The position numbers were made by a program, and so were the translations under genes. Below, piece after piece: positions 54,250 to 64,000 of a stretch of 64,000 nucleotides of DNA (positions are counted from its first letter, which is position 1; each line of letters begins with the position of its first letter). This stretch comes from Mesotaenium endlicherianum. Its lineage: Eukaryota > Streptophyta > Zygnematophyceae > Zygnematales > Mesotaeniaceae. A model generated the notes under the pieces. It did not search any database. It was not told the DNA's origin and was given only the letters and a program-made list of their open reading frames with translations. The DNA lies in assembly GCA_009602735.1 (NCBI GenBank), contig WELA01009032.1:382107-446106 (forward strand), written 5' to 3'.

Positions 54250-56026
54250 ATGGCTAGTTCTACGTTGCCTTCCCAAATTTACACAAGGCACTCAGATGGG
54301 TTGTCCCTTCTTGCATTGGAGTCAAAGATCGATGCATCTCTGGCGATGATGCGCTCGTAACCAAAACCTCACACGTAACCAATACTTTGACACCATGCCC
54401 TCACACCTCGGTGGGGAAGCCTTGCTGTTTTATCAGCGGTTTCGCATTGATATCATTCAGACTGAACCCGATGTTGTTCCCGGTGCACTACCTATCCTCC
54501 TCGTAGATGCTCCACTTGCGGGTTTCTTGGTTGATCTTGGAGCTGCTGCTGCTGCTGTTGCTACAGCTGCTGCTATGGTCGCCAATCTAGACGCCGCCGC
54601 GGCAGCTGCCGTGGTCGCAGCTGCGGGCCAGGGTTTAGCCGGAGGTTAGGGTCAAGGTGGGGTGCCCGGGGCAAGGGGTGGCGGGCAGCTAGCACTGCTT
54701 GGGGGGGGCGTAGGAGACCTCGCTGAGCCAGGGCCGATTGAGGTGGCCTTGCCAATGTACGCCACCCCGGTTGAGGTGCTCGAGGATCGTCACAACCGGT
54801 CTGTGCAGCAGTGTCAGCAACAGGCGGTTCTTGGCGTTGTCCTTCCTTAGCATGGTCCAGTCCCTGGGGCTGTTTTGGATTGCATTGATGCCCTGCTTCA
54901 AATGTTTCGTCAGTGTTCTCTTGCTAACACTTGCTCCCGACAGGACGAGCTCAAGGCGCTCAGCGCGCGAGACACCTAACATGGCTTATGAGCAGTTCCA
55001 GCAATTGCGAGAGGATACAAGCATGTATGTGAATGTCACTCAGGCTTGCATCAAGTTCACCAGTGCTTTCTCTGCTTCATCGGCTCTGTGTGCATCGCTC
55101 AACCACCATCTTGCTCTCACCGAGTTGCACAAGCGTAGTGTGTATAGCGTGAGGTTGTGGGTTGAGGAGATGGAGATGGTTCACGCAACAGCACAGGCCG
55201 AGCGTAGGCCTGCTAAGGGTGGGGCAGAGGGGGTACACGTAGTGCAGGTTCCCTCCACGTCCTCCACTACCATGGGAGCTGGGGCCGCAGTGGCGCCTAA
55301 GCGCGTCGTCCCCGTCTTCGACCACTGCCGTCAGAAAGGACACGCGGTGGAGATGTGTTTTCTTTTGCACCCATACATGGCCCCTACTGGATGAGTGTTC
55401 AAGCCCTAAAAGGGTACCACGCCTCTCGCTCTCCTCTTCGCACCTCAAGCAGGCCAGGTACCTTTGTACTATGCCTCTTCTCCCTCCGCGTTTGCTGGAT
55501 TATACCCTGAGGTATCCGCGGTCCCTTCCCAGCCTGGTAGATTTGCAGGGTATCCCTCTCCATTTCTGTCAATAGATTAGGCCGGGATTCCAAACCCTAA
55601 CCCTACTCCTCAAGACTTTTCAATGCACCATCAACTGGCCGCAATGCAGGCCAACATACAAGACATGCATCGTCGGATTGGTTCCCAGCCGGATCCCACC
55701 CCCGCTCAGTATGTCGGCTTGCATCCACTCCCTCCTCGTGATCCTGTCCCCGCCTACCTCTACTAGTTTCCCCGACCTCTCAATGGCGCACACTGTGTGT
55801 CGAGGAGGAGATGGGCGACCAATCAGATGGCGCACACGCAGTCTACAGCCGTCGTGTGGCTGCGCATGTCCCGTCTGCACCGCTTCCTGTCGGGCCGGAC
55901 CATGGGCAAAGTGCCGAGCAGTCTGCCCAGCTCCCTCAATCGTTTGATTTGTTTGAGCCCAACGACACCTTGGGACCCACTCATCCAGGGCTGCCTGTAC
56001 CAGTCCATGGGGATGCAGGTATCCAT
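54250..56026 (+). pseudogene. Element C gag-like ORF, frameshifted and truncated
   Basis: The ATG opens MASSTLPSQIYTRHSDGLSL. A stop or shift at about 54358 is followed by QYFDTMPSHLGGEALLFYQR and a long Ala-rich stretch (54540-54640). After further shifts, 54984-55394 reads EQFQQLREDTSMYVNVTQ and the Cys motif HCRQKGHAVEMCFLLHP (near 55320), where the first Cys is lost. GH-x4-C followed by x-x-HP is typical of plant retrotransposon Gag knuckles. A Pro-rich end (QYVGLHPLPPRDPVPAY) is cut by A5 at 56026. The class (copia or gypsy) cannot be fixed without pol. Confidence 0.5.
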
Positions 56027-56720
56027 TGAAATGAATGGACTTACCAGTAGACAGTTAACAATCAATAACAGATCCTTAAGTCAAAACAAAATCTTTAAGG
56101 GTTTTCGGATTACCTAGTAATCACCTACTTCACAACTAGTGTTCCAATAATTATAAGTCAAATGCAAGTAAATGAGCATCAGTTATGCAATCAGTAAACT
56201 CATACATAAGCAAGGTTAGAAGACGTTTTGTATCAATGGCTTCTCGCCTTGGATTTAGTCCTCTCAGTAAGCAGTACAAGAGAGTTGGCGTTGTTTTCAA
56301 ATACCGAACTCGAGAGCATGTCTAACCTATGTACATGGAATGAGTTTACTGTTCAACGGCAAGTTCGATGGCACCACCTACCCGAGAGTTAACCACGTCG
56401 GTAGGACCTCGGCTAACCAAATCCACAGCCATCTCCCATCATCCCGAATCGCCATCCACCCAAGGGTGTCCTTTAGCCATTCATCTAGCATATTACACTT
56501 AGATGCATATCTAGGCAGTAAACTGCTGCCGGGTACGGCAGTCAGCTGGCCGTCAACGAATGTGTCAGCAAGCTGACCTAAGTTGACTCCAGCCTGTTGC
56601 CATCGACTGAGTCAATACAACAAATTGAGCAGACTTATTTACTAACGTTCAGCTAACTGAACCCAATTAACGATTATATTTAAATGAACATCATATCTAA
56701 CAATATACTGATTCATTATA
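56027..56720 (-). repeat. A5 3' LTR
   Basis: 694 bp, TGAAATGAATGG to GATTCATTATA (plus strand). The conserved core appears in reverse near 56385-56430. Confidence 0.92.
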
Positions 56721-56736
56721 ATGTCTCCAACTGAAC
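56721..56736 (-). other. Polypurine tract of A5
   Basis: The minus strand reads GTTCAGTTGGAGACAT against the LTR, a decayed form of the A1 and A3 tract. Confidence 0.65.
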
Positions 56737-56951
56737 TTGTTATCGCCTCAACAACACTAACTATGAACTGTAAGAGTTCATTAGAGTATAGTACTAATCT
56801 TTCTACCACTGCCTCTTGCTTCAACACTGTTGCCTATCTATGGGGATCACTAGTAACAGCAAGCTGTCACCTCCACCCTCAGCCCACTGCCATTGTGGAA
56901 TGCAAACAGAGAGACTCTTAGCAAGGCAGGTTAAAGGATGGTTTCGTACCA

Positions 56952-58631
56952 TTAGGGAGATGTTCTTGGAGCCCCGGGGTCAGGAGATTGGGACCTAGAC
57001 CTGGACCCCATGGATCGTCCTCTACCCCTGTCAGCTGGCCTTCTAAACACCCCTGCTTCTGCTATGGAAGGACCCCTGAGAGACTGCAGCAAAACTCCTG
57101 CTCTTTCTCCAGCAACCTATGTACTGACCCCCACATAAATTGGGAGTCCCATAGGATGCTGGAACACATTAGCAAAAGGAACATTTCCATGGTTGGAGGG
57201 ATTGCTGCCACTCCCCTGGCCACTCCTCTGGCTGCCCTCTTGGTTGTCCTGTCATCAAGAGATCGACGTGTTGTTTTGCTGCCTAGAATAGTAAGCCCCT
57301 CCTCCTCAGAGACTTGAGTCAGAGGGCTGGATGGTCTGTGTGGAGGTGAAGTGGGCTCCACTATTGGAGTCACCACCCATCCACCTTGCCTCTCTAAGGA
57401 TGGTACCTTTTCAACTACCTCATGTGCCTGTGCTCTTCCAGGAGTGGAGGTTTCTCCCCGTACGTGTTCCTCTTCCTGCTCCCGCTCCTCCTCTTCTTCA
57501 TCCTCCTCTTCTAAAAGAGCCGGGGTGGCATCCGCCATGTCATCTACCTCCTTAGCAGCTCTAGAGTAGTCAATTGATTGCTCCCCTTTGGACCTCTTTT
57601 GGAGGTTGCTGTGCCCTTGAGCATGCTATGCTCTATTTTCCCTGTATGCTTTGCCTATTTCACAAAGGCATGCTTCCCGTTCGAGAAATAATCTCGGCCC
57701 CGCTTCCTGTACTTCTTCTTCCGGGTGCGCATGTTGGAAAGACAATAGTTTAGCCTGGGATCCCAAGGGGCAATATGAGGAGGTAGGATGAGGAATCCAT
57801 CCAGGTCATAATGGAAATCATTGGAGTGGGTTGGCTCTCATTGCTGCTTAGCGTTGGTGATAGTCATTCATCTTCAATCTGTGGGTTGCTGGTGGTACTC
57901 CTGTCCATGCTTGGCTTGGTCAGTGAGCAAGGAAACTAGTGGGCAGCAAACATCTGTTGGCCTGTCTCCCTGGCCAGATATTGCCAGCTTTTTCTCTCCA
58001 CCTCATTGTAGAAAGAACTCAACATATGATAGTGCTTGACATCCTTGAAGATGTCTGCCTCTATGGCCACCTACCTGATAACCCTGTGGCTGCCTGCTAT
58101 GCCAGGGACCTGGATCGGTGTAGATTCCCCATCCAGGGCCAGGACTGCTGCCTCATCCTCTGTGTATCCCACCATGTTGGCATAATCTTCTTAGAGGACC
58201 AGGCCTGTGCTGGTCTCAATATATTTATCCAGGGCCCCTTCCCCTTCTCTTTGGAGTGCCTTTTGCTGAGTGTCCTTGTTAATCTTCTGAGCGACCAGTA
58301 ACGCTGCTTTAAGATAATCAAAATTTTGGCCCACCACAGTATACCTGTAAATGGCCCACTCCTGCCTCCTGGCCTCCTCAGACTTCTTCAACCATTCTTC
58401 CTCCAATTTCCTGAGTCTTTTTGCTTCAGCAGCATCCTCCAGTTCCTTCCTCAATTTGGCCTCCTCGGCCTAGTCTTGTTCCTTCTTCCTCTGCTCCTCC
58501 CGTTGTCAACAAGCTTATTCTTCTTTCTTTCTTGAGAGGGATGTTTGGGCAGTCTCCTGGCGATGGCGTTCCAGCTCCTTCTGTGCCAGCTTGGCCTTAC
58601 GCTTCCTGTCTTCCTTCTGGTTGGTAGGCAT
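56952..58631 (-). pseudogene. Family A ORF2 (env-position ORF) of A5
   Basis: The ATG at 58631-58629 opens MPTNQKEDRKRKAKLAQKEL after an AG|GATG site. The coiled coil runs to about 58340. The core has IYRYTVVGQNFDYLKAALL, LDKYIETSTGLVL and NMVGYT. The C-terminal half has an acidic tract (about 57530-57480), then FANVFQHPMGLPIYVGVSTQ and an RSRSQSPDPGAP end, stopping at TAA 56954-56952. There are several stops (near 58510-58470, 58205 and 57870) and one frameshift near 57175. The full span is 1680 nt, as expected for a 560-codon ORF. Confidence 0.8.
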
Positions 58632-58632
58632 C

Positions 58633-58663
58633 CTGCTCACCTACACACACATGTGTGTTAGTG
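58633..58663 (-). promoter_or_regulatory. Candidate branch point and 3' splice acceptor of A5 ORF2
   Basis: The minus strand has CACTAAC (58663-58657, branch A 58658), 25 nt before the G of CAG|GATG. Confidence 0.6.
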
Positions 58664-59007
58664 TAATTTTGGGAGTATAGCATGGAGTAAAAGTAATAAC
58701 CAAAATGTTCTCAAATGTAAAATCCACGTACACGGGATGTTACCTGCGTGAAGTTGTGAGTGTAAGGCAGTAGCGATGCAAAATGGAAGGTGAGTAGTGA
58801 GGGCAGTAGTGTGTGCACGAGTGCTTGTGAATTCAAGTTTTGCTCGTTGGGGATTTGTCACACTCCCTCCAACTTAATAGTGAAGTGGACTGCTCGTCAT
58901 TAACTGTCACTTTGCATTAACTGTCACTTTCTTGTCACTTTTTCCTCCAACTTGAATGGAGATAGGACCTCCTAGCTGCCACCTTCCCGTGTCAATTGAA
59001 ATGACAG
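58664..59007 (-). other. A5 pol-ORF2 spacer
   Basis: It has two PPT-like motifs on the minus strand: TTAAGTTGGAGGGAGTG (58877-58861) and TTCAAGTTGGAGGA (58955-58942). Several ACTGTCACTTT units lie between them. There is no ORF. Confidence 0.55.
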
Positions 59008-62000
59008 TTAGGATGGTTTGCCAGCTTCCCAAAGATAGAATCGTTTCAACGCCCCTTTGGCATTGACCAAATGGTCCTAAAACTCCGAGGTGTCCCTGGA
59101 TGCATCATAGCCCTTCCATCTGACCAGATACTTCATGACATATTTCGATGATCGACAAACAGTTCGAGCTTCTAAAATGTCTACCTCATACTCCTCAGGG
59201 TCACCACCTTGGACGGCTGGGACCGGTCCCGGTTGAACAGGTAACCAACCTGTGAACAGTTTGTCACCCTGAAAATATGGTTCTAGGAAAGAGACATTGA
59301 AGACTGGGTGACTCATATATTCTGCTGACATATTCTATTTGTAAGCATTCTGACCGACTCGGCGTACCACCTAATATGAACCGACCCAGACATGACCAAG
59401 CTTTTTCTTGATTACCCCTGGGAGGTACAGGTGCTGAGAATGCAGTTTGACCAAGTCACCCTTGGCAAATGTCAGGTGCCGACGGTGTTGATTGGCATAT
59501 TTTTGTTGGGTTTCTTGTGCTACGTACAAGTTCATCTGAACTTCTAACAGTGTGTCAGCAAACTCCTGGGTCAACCGAAGGGAGATCGGATTGTCAATCC
59601 CCTCAGGGTGTGTTAAAGACTTCCCTAGGACATCTAAGGGGGACTTAGGAACTCTGCCCAGATTGAGTTCGAACGGAGTCTTTTCCGTTGACGCATAAAC
59701 AGCATTGTTGACAGCAAACGGATTGGGGGTTTGGTTAATGTAGGCTCTTAGCACCTTCTGAAGAATTCAGTTAGTTCTTTCAATTTGCCCGTCAGTTTGA
59801 GGGTGGTTTGCTGTGCTAAGTAGCTATTTGACTCCCATCAACCCCATTAAAGCTCTCCGAAACTAGGTAAATTTTGAGTCTCTGTTTGAGATTACATTGC
59901 AGGGCAGTCCATGTTGGCACACTACATGATTGTAGAACTGTCTCGCAGTTTTGAGAGCAGTCACTTTGACTGTGGTGGGAATGAAAATGACCATTTTTGT
60001 CAACTTATCCACCACTCCCAGGATAGAATCAGAACCATCGGCAGTTCTCAGGAGTGTTACTACCCAATCCATTGATAAGGTTTCCCATCTCCTAGCGAGG
60101 ATAGGTAAAGGTTGTAATAATCCCCCCGGAGGTGTGTATTTAGACTTATTCTTCTGACACTGATCACAGGATTTAACATATTTTAAGACTTCCCGAGATA
60201 ACCTTTCCCAGTGATAATATTTTGCCAGTTTGCCAACAGTTTTGGCCTGCCCCAAGTGTCCACCCAATACACTGTCATGGGTCTAACTGCGTAGTAAAGA
60301 CCGTAGTTCCAAGTTATTAGGAATGACCGATTTCAGCCGTCCTGAAGTAGTTTCCGATACCCAGATCTCTCCCTTTAGCCTATAAACAAGTGTGTAGCAG
60401 CAGGACACACACCATCAGGTGGGCTGGGCTCAAATGTTGGGTCAGAAAGCTAGGTAAGCTATCCTAAGTTGTTCAAGGAAGGAATTTTTCACCTTTAGTA
60501 AAGTGAGTGCACACAGTATCCTATCCACGGCATGCTGATCAAAGTTCCTTTCTTGTAAGAGGTCTTCTAGAGAGGGCATCAATAGGATTCAACTTCCCTT
60601 CTTTGTAGTCGACCTCGACCTGGAACTGCTCCAATATCTGGCTCCAGCGATTCTCCCTCCTCGAAAGATGATCTGTAATCACCTTAAAAGCTTTTTTGTG
60701 TAAGTACGCTCTCCACTATTTTTGAACATGTATGATAGCTAACAGCTCTTGGTCATGCACATAATAATTAATCTCAATTGGATTGAACGTCATGGACTCA
60801 TAAGGACACGGTGCCAGTCCTGCTTTACCTTACCATCCTTCGTGGTTTTGTCAGCAGGCTGCAACAAAAAAGCACCCATGGCAAAGTCATAAGCATCAGT
60901 AACCACTTGCACAAGTTTGCTGGAGTCATATACGGCGACAACTGGGGCAGAGCCCAGAGCATCTTTAAGGGTCTGGAAGGCAGCTTGCCGCTCTTCCCCA
61001 CACATATTGTATATCTTTTTTGGTAATGTCAGTCAATTTACTGGCTTTAGTGGAGTAATTCAATGAATCTTTTATAGTAGTTAACCAATCCGAAAAATGA
61101 TATAACTTTCAAGACAGATTGAAGTACTGGCCAGTCCCTTATGGTCTGGACTTTCTTGGGGTCCACACTGATGCCTGCCTTACTGATAACATACTCTAAG
61201 GATTCAATACTCTCTCTCAAAAATTAACACTTGCTCATTGTAGCATATAGTTGAATGTTTTTTTAGAGTCTCCATTACTATCCGAAGGTGCTCAGCATGC
61301 TCAGAGTCATTTTCGAAGAGAATGAGAATGTCATCCAAAAAGACTTGCACAAACTTATCCAGGTAGGATCTGAAGATGTCATTCATCGCCCCCATAAAAG
61401 TAGCAGGGGCATTAGTCAGACCAAAAGGCATCACATTAAATTCATACTGTTCGTACCTTGTGCAGAAAGCAGTTGTTGTGTTCATCTCCCTCTGCAATTC
61501 GGATTTGATAATATCCACTTTGAAGATCAATTTTACTGAATACTTTAGCTTCAGACAGGGTATCAAGCAGGTCCTTGATCCTGGGTAAAGCATACTTATT
61601 CTTCACCGTGATTTTGTTTAATACTCTGTAGTCCACACACGTTTGCATACTGCCATCCATCTTTTTAACAAACAAGAAGGGTGCGCCATAAGGGGATTTA
61701 CTAGGAGATATGTATCCGTTCTCCTCCAGTACCTGAATTTGTATTTTTAACTCCTCACTCTCCACGTAGGACAAGCCATGCGTACGCTGCCAGGGAGGCT
61801 GACTCCCAGGTACCAGATCAATCTTATGATCTACCTCTCTCTTAGGTGGGAGTCCTGAGGGCATGTTAAAAACATCTTCATACTGAGCAACATATTTTGC
61901 AGCAGTGGGTACTCCAGATGGCTTACCTCTTTCTCAACCACCTCTTTGGGTTGAGGAGAGACCTCTTTGAGCATGAGGTAGATCATTTTGTCCTCCTTCT

Positions 62001-62400
62001 GGTTCCAGCTTTGGACAAACTCCATTGCATTCAGCAACTTGCATCCTCCTGAAAGTCTTTCTTTGTTTTTCATTCGCCATCCATACAGGATCGACAAGAG
62101 GAGAGACACTGGTGGGTGCCAAGTTTGTCTGCCCATCACCGGTCTCTCTCACTTTGATTGTACCCCTGCTCCAACACACTTCAGCTAGGACCTTCCTAAC
62201 ACAAGATCATAGAAGCCAGTGTTGAGTACCTCAAAAATAAGCGAATTAATTTGAACCGCAATGCCAAAACCCAACTGGACCTCAATAGGCTTGGTTATAA
62301 TTCCTCCCGGGAAACTTGAGGCATCTCCAAGGAATATTTTCCTATTCCCTTGGGTGATAGTAGGCAGCCTTAGCCACTTCACTAAGTCTTTATGAATTGA
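59008..62400 (-). pseudogene. Family A pol of A5, degenerate
   Basis: The protease starts only at HKDLVKWLRLPTITQGNRK (about 62395); the catalytic part is deleted. The RT has [19 protein letters not shown] and [12 protein letters not shown], a frameshift, then FLDDILIL (61330-61300). RNase H is fragmentary (TDAYDFAMGAF, about 60890). The integrase has GGHLGQAKTVGKLAKYYHW and CDQCQKNKSKY. Its core has MDWVVTLLRTADGSDS and IERTN. The chromodomain YLVRWKGYDASRDT ends at TAA 59010-59008, with a stop near 59077. The whole reads as an old, inactive copy. Confidence 0.88.
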
Positions 62401-63836
62401 AATATGTGACGCTAGGTGTTTTCTAGGATATTGCTCCGTGTAATGGCCTTTCTCTTGGCAATGGTAGCAAGTAGAATTTGCTGAGGCTGGTCTCGGCTTA
62501 GTCCTACCATCACCGCGTCTGAAGCCTCCTTGAGAATGCCCACCCCTACCTCTAGATTGCATTGCATTGTACTCATACCCAGAGTACTCTTGCTCAACCA
62601 TCTGAGCATCCTCAGCCTGGTCTTCTTCAACTGGATTGTAGGAACCATGTGGCTTCTTGAAAATCTTAGCCCCCAAAGCAGTACTTAGGCGCTTATGGTT
62701 GAATTGCTGCTGTTCCTAAGCATCAGTATCTCGGATGAAATCACCCAGCTTCTCATACTTCTTTTCAGCGAAATGACTCGAGACCTCAGACTTCAAGCCA
62801 AATCAAAAATCTAGAAATTCTATACAACTCAGGCAACGCGGGCTGTTTCATCATACTTTCCTGATACTTCCGTACATTCTCAGCAATTGAAGTGGTCTGC
62901 TTCAGTCAGAGATCATTGCATAGATAGCTTTCTCCATCTGATTGATAACGTCAAACTTCTCATGCAACTGCTCTACGAACTCTTCCCATATAGGGTCACC
63001 GAGTTCTTTACCCTTACGCTCTCCTTTGTAGAAGAGCCACTAGTCTACTGCGCTGCCTTTTGGCAGATGACCGGTGTGTCTGATCTTTTCAGAATCTTAC
63101 ATGTCTAGATAATTCTCCAGCCACTATTCAACATCACCGAAAAACTTTATCGGGTAATACTTTTTGTTTCCCTCAAGATCATAGTCCTGAGATGGCTTTG
63201 GATTGGGCCTGCTAGACCCCTGGCCACCACCAGTAGTGTGAGAACCCACTTGGTCTTTCTCACGCAATAATGCCATCATAATCCTCTTGTGCTCGTGTTG
63301 GAACTGATGCATCATTGTCATTTGAGATTGCATTTGAACGACCATTGCACCCAAATAACCATTCTGAGGTTGCAATCGAGCCATATCAGCAGCAGCAGCA
63401 TTCAATCGCTCAGCAGCACATGGGGGCATTTCCTCTTGCTGTTGCATTAGCAATTCCTGCCTGGCCTAAGTGTCTTTTCGTCAGGGTGAGAGGTACAGTA
63501 GGAGCTCCAGTAAGAGGTTGGTTTCGGGGACTGGCCCTTTCTGCCATCAAATCTTCAAGCGTCCTGTAGTCAGCCAGACGCCGCTTTTTAGTATCTGCCT
63601 CCTTCTCGGCCTTAGCTAATCGTTCGGCCTCTAATGAGATATTCTTCAACTTGCTGAGCCGCTAATGCAGCGAGGGCCGCCGCCGTTTCGTCAGCTACTC
63701 TAGCCTCGTTAGCTGCAAATACTTCAGCATAAGTGTGAGATTTGACATCTTCATTCTCGCCTAGAATCTCCCTATTCTCATCAGCTTGACCCTCCATATC
63801 GCGTGAGTTGCTAGTCTGAGACCGCGTCCTCACCAT
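62401..63836 (-). pseudogene. Family A gag of A5, degenerate
   Basis: The ATG at 63836 opens MVRTRSQTSNSRDMEG; GTG AGG follows the ATG. The N-terminal Ala/Glu region and a charged segment (AERLAKAEKEADTKKRR) are frameshifted near 63640. The capsid-like part is broken (DVE then a stop near 63125). An Arg/Gly tract and the zinc knuckle CYHCQEKGHYTEQY, with the last Cys replaced by Tyr, lie at about 62475-62435. The knuckle runs directly into protease sequence because of a deletion. Confidence 0.85.
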
Positions 63837-63869
63837 AAAGAAAACTGTGACACCAGCTTCGATACCANT

Positions 63870-63881
63870 GCTTCGATACCA
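63870..63881 (-). other. Primer binding site of A5, duplicated around an N
   Basis: The minus strand reads TGGTATCGAAGC. The same 12 bases appear again at 63856-63867 with an N at 63868, probably an assembly duplication. Confidence 0.78.
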
Positions 63882-63882
63882 C

Positions 63883-64000
63883 TGAAATAAATCGACTGAC
63901 CAGTAGACGATTAACAAGGAATGAAAGATCATTAAGTCAACAAGTAATCTTCAAGGATTTTCGGATTACCTAGTAATCAGCAAAAGACTTCACAACTAGC
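63883..64000 (-). repeat. A5 5' LTR (partial)
   Basis: It starts TGAAATAAATCGACTGACC and runs off the window. It matches the start of the partner LTR at 56027. Confidence 0.88.

Larger units (their letters stand above)
56027..64000 (-). mobile_element. Family A Ty3/gypsy element A5 (runs off the window)
   Basis: Minus strand: 5' LTR (63883 to beyond 64000), primer site, gag, pol, ORF2 and 3' LTR (56027-56720). It is inserted in the element C gag-like region; TCCAT borders its left end. It is diverged from A1 and A3 and shares a 3' tail with A6. A deletion fuses the gag zinc knuckle to the protease, losing the catalytic DGGA. Confidence 0.92.

Noticed and set aside
54540-54640. Ala-rich stretch as a structural repeat protein
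   Set aside because: It is built from GCT/GCC repeats within a frameshifted gag-like ORF and has no defined repeat unit.
1-64000. tRNA, rRNA or CRISPR features
   Set aside because: I found no cloverleaf with flanking signals, no rRNA-like core and no regular spacer array; the only tRNA-like bases are the primer binding sites.

Overview
The window is nuclear DNA made almost entirely of LTR retrotransposons nested in one another. I recognise no intact cellular gene, rRNA, tRNA or CRISPR array. Chromodomain-bearing Ty3/gypsy elements (chromoviruses), a tRNA-type primer binding site and very deep nesting suggest a large, repeat-rich genome of the green lineage. A charophyte alga such as Chara is my guess, not something the sequence proves. 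Several single-N joins flanked by short repeats show that this is a draft assembly.

Two Ty3/gypsy families dominate. Family A (LTR about 710 bp, TGTAATGAATC...GATTCATTTCA) has gag, pol with a C-terminal chromodomain, and an extra ORF (ORF2) of about 550 codons between pol and the 3' LTR. Family B (LTR about 502 bp, TGTAGTGA...TCACTACA) has gag and pol with a chromodomain, a long 3' untranslated region with 43-bp repeats, and a G-run polypurine tract. Both use the primer site TGGTATCGGAGC. A third element, C, has a gag-like ORF and an LTR-like repeat region. Every copy is damaged by stops, frameshifts, deletions or lost catalytic residues.

Layout, left nest: B3 3' end (1-1329, +) lies in the ORF2 of A2 (1330-8083 and 31762-31933, -). 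The 5' LTR of A2 holds B2 (8084-31761, -). The 3' LTR of B2 holds A1 (8253-25313, +). The gag of A1 holds B1 (9766-16894, -), whose pol holds a solo B LTR (13034-13536, +). The pol of A1 also holds a divergent solo A-type LTR (18594-19855, -). Right nest: 31934-35607 is degenerate gag-like and LTR-like sequence. A6 (35608-54001, +) sits in the presumed LTR of element C, and A3 (41488-50417, +) sits in the integrase of A6. The gag-like region of C (54250-56026) is then cut by A5 (56027 to the window end, -). Target-site duplications support most of these joins, and two have an uninterrupted copy of the site elsewhere in the window.

Expression signals appear to work together. In family B, gag and pol are in different frames, joined by an A AAA AAC slippery site and a hairpin with a perfect 7-bp stem. 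In family A, gag ends at a conserved TAA inside a hairpin, with pol in the -1 frame. The family A ORF2 begins in all five copies just after a CTAAC branch-point-like motif and a CAG|GATG acceptor 24-25 nt further on, as if made from a spliced mRNA. This conserved, apparently spliced, coiled-coil/acidic/RS-rich ORF2 is the strongest candidate here for an undescribed system.
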